From DASYSA01 sp036003885 (GTDB lineage: Bacteria; Acidobacteriota; Blastocatellia; UBA7656), in the NCBI GenBank assembly GCA_036003885.1, contig DASYSA010000133.1, forward strand, positions 1 to 13,964: a stretch of DNA of 13,964 nucleotides, read 5' to 3'. The position numbers were made by a program, and so were the translations under genes. Positions 12,399 to 13,964 of this stretch are shown here, piece by piece. The stretch's first letter is position 1. Each line of letters opens with the position of its first letter. The notes beneath the pieces are model-generated. The model was given only the letters and a program-made list of their open reading frames with translations, searched no databases and was not told the origin of the DNA.

Positions 12399-13964
12399 AT
12401 GGACACTAACAGCTTGAAGGTGGATAGCCCCTCCTCCAGCATTCTCATAAATGTAGTGTCGGTCGTCGGGATGTCGATCTTCGCCTACGCGCTTTTCGAC
12501 ACCCTCACCAGCAGGATCACTCTCCAGTGGGTGCTTCTTGGGCTGGTGGCGGTTCTGGTCGCCTCGCGCACCGATCTTCGGATTCCGAAGATAACCAGCA
12601 CGATAACCATCTCAGACACTTTCGTATTCATCTCGATTTTGCTCTATGGAGTCTACCCTTCCATTGTGCTGGCGGGCGCGGACGCGGCCATCTGCTCGGT
12701 TAACTATCAGAATAGAAGGAAAGTCGGTCCGTTCAACATTGGATTGATGAGCCTCTCTGTATTCGCCGCGGGGACCGTGGTGAATGCCTTATTTGGCGAC
12801 TTGAACGACCAGACAGACCTGGGCCGGCTCATTCTGGCCGCAGAGACACTGGCCTTGATTCACTACGCGTTGAACTCGGGGATTGTGGGTCTGGTGCAGG
12901 CTCTTCGAAACAAGCGCGACTTCATCAAGATATGGCAGGAGTCGTTGCTGTGGACCTCGATGTCTTACTTCGCCGGAGGCGTGGCCGCCTGCGTGATAGT
13001 CAAGCTCATCTCGGTCGTCTCCTTCTACGCTTTCATCATATCGGTGCCGGTGCTGGCGGTCACCTATCTGACATACAAGAATTACCTCGACAAGGTTCAG
13101 GCGTCCATCAACCACGCCGAAGAGATGGCCGATCTCCATCTGAGGACGATTGAGGCCCTGGCCGTTGCCATCGATGCCAAGGATGAAGTCACACACGACC
13201 ACGTTCATCGCGTTCAGATCTACGCCATAGGGCTGGGCAGGCTCTTCGGGCTGACCGACGGGGAGATCGAGGCGCTGAAGGCGGGCGCAATGCTTCACGA
13301 CATCGGCAAGCTCGCCGTGCCCGACTATATTCTCAATAAGCCGGGTCAGCTCACTCCGGCCGAATTCGAGAAGATGAAGGTTCACACCATTGTGGGCGCG
13401 GAGATACTGGAGCGCGTCACGTTTCCATACCCCGTCGTGCCCGTAGTCAGGCACCATCACGAGCGCTGGGATGGACAGGGGTATCCTGACGGGCTGAAGG
13501 GCGACACGATACCGATCACCGCTCGAATACTTTCGGTGGTCGACTGTTTCGACGCGGTACGCGAAGATCGCCAGTACCGGAAGGCTATGACGAGAGACGA
13601 CGCTATCGGGCTGCTCATGAGCGAAAGCGGCAAGAGGTACGACCCGAAGGTGGTTACCGCGTTCCTCCAGAACCTGCCCGAGTTCGAGATGCAAATACGC
13701 CAGCAGAAGCTGGATGTTCACGCGAGGCCCCACGCGCCGAATTCTCGACCCTTCAGGAGTTCCATGAAGGACAACGGACGACAGGCCTTCGAGAGTATTC
13801 GAAATACCCACCGCGAAGTCATAACCCTGTATGCCATCGCCCAGACAATCGGAACCAGTCTTGATCTGCGCGACACCTTCGCGGTCTTCTCTTCGAGGCT
13901 GCAGGATATTGTCAGCTATACGACCTGCGTACTCTACCTGCAAAAGCCTGACTCGACCGAACTC
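12399..13964 (+). CDS. Membrane-anchored HD-GYP cyclic-di-GMP phosphodiesterase with GAF-like domain (3' truncated)
   Basis: The frame is open from the ATG at 12399 (GGAGAGAG just upstream) to the window end, giving 522 residues with no stop. Residues 14-226 contain about six to eight hydrophobic segments, a membrane sensor module. A short helical linker follows (~228-250). The HD-GYP domain spans ~250-435: H268 (DHVHRV), H300-D301-x-G-K (MLHDIGKLAVPDYIL), H329, H353/H354 (RHHHERWDGQGYPDGL), GYP at 361-363, and D382 (SVVDCFDA). These are the expected metal and signature residues, so phosphodiesterase activity is likely. From ~470 the sequence (LYAIAQTIGTSLDLRDTFAVF) looks like the start of a GAF domain; a GGDEF or further sensor domain may follow outside the window. 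It probably lowers cyclic-di-GMP at the inner membrane in response to an unknown signal. Another receptor for that messenger is encoded at 6058-7290. Confidence 0.93.
   Translation, partial: MDTNSLKVDSPSSSILINVVSVVGMSIFAYALFDTLTSRITLQWVLLGLVAVLVASRTDLRIPKITSTITISDTFVFISILLYGVYPSIVLAGADAAICSVNYQNRRKVGPFNIGLMSLSVFAAGTVVNALFGDLNDQTDLGRLILAAETLALIHYALNSGIVGLVQALRNKRDFIKIWQESLLWTSMSYFAGGVAACVIVKLISVVSFYAFIISVPVLAVTYLTYKNYLDKVQASINHAEEMADLHLRTIEALAVAIDAKDEVTHDHVHRVQIYAIGLGRLFGLTDGEIEALKAGAMLHDIGKLAVPDYILNKPGQLTPAEFEKMKVHTIVGAEILERVTFPYPVVPVVRHHHERWDGQGYPDGLKGDTIPITARILSVVDCFDAVREDRQYRKAMTRDDAIGLLMSESGKRYDPKVVTAFLQNLPEFEMQIRQQKLDVHARPHAPNSRPFRSSMKDNGRQAFESIRNTHREVITLYAIAQTIGTSLDLRDTFAVFSSRLQDIVSYTTCVLYLQKPDSTEL

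Noticed and set aside
12789..13943. A 384-codon minus-strand open frame
   Set aside because: It is antisense to the HD-GYP gene, whose protein shows catalytic motifs across the same stretch; the minus-strand product shows no recognisable family.

Overview
The window is about 14 kb of moderately GC-rich bacterial chromosome. Its genes are mostly spaced singly or in pairs on both strands. The mix of genes is: secreted matrixin-like and M28 peptidases, a YCF48-type lipoprotein, a J-like/tandem-PilZ protein, an HD-GYP sensor, FabI and QueE. It fits a Gram-negative, environmental, Acidobacteriota-like organism. That placement is inference from gene style, because no rRNA or other marker gene is present.

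Layout. 3-461 (+) is the 3' end of a HAD-superfamily hydrolase. It runs into a heptamer tandem repeat (TAGGATT/TAGGATC). A complete 1,329-bp IS4-family element (479-1807, transposase on minus) has inserted into that repeat, leaving a 9-bp target duplication. The other half of the repeat is inverted and ends on the stop codon of the next gene. A minus-strand block follows: a YCF48/BNR propeller lipoprotein (5673-4678), a gap of 218 bp, a secreted protein of unknown function (4459-3707), and a secreted matrixin-like metalloprotease with a PPC domain (3710-1878) that overlaps the unknown gene by ATGA. A strong sigma70-like promoter (5941-5968) then serves a J-domain-like/PilZ/PilZ protein (6058-7290). 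Next come an aldo/keto reductase (8316-7345, minus), a divergent secreted M28 peptidase with PA-like and PDZ regions (8459-10333) under its own promoter, fabI (10453-11220), and queE (11870-11223, minus), which ends 2 bp from fabI. After a 528-bp region with several inverted repeats, a membrane-anchored HD-GYP protein with a GAF-like start (12399 onward) runs off the window end.

How the genes relate. Two themes recur. One is extracytoplasmic proteolysis: the matrixin-like protease with its coupled secreted partner, and the M28/PDZ peptidase. The other is cyclic-di-GMP signalling: a tandem-PilZ receptor and an HD-GYP phosphodiesterase, about 5 kb apart. FabI (fatty-acid elongation) and QueE (7-deazaguanine/queuosine pathway) are housekeeping genes without pathway neighbours here.

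I found no clear-cut new defence or mobile system. The observations most worth a second look are the convergent heptamer arrays that start on the stop codons of facing genes, the protease/partner cassette with its altered zinc motif, and the J-like/tandem-PilZ fusion.
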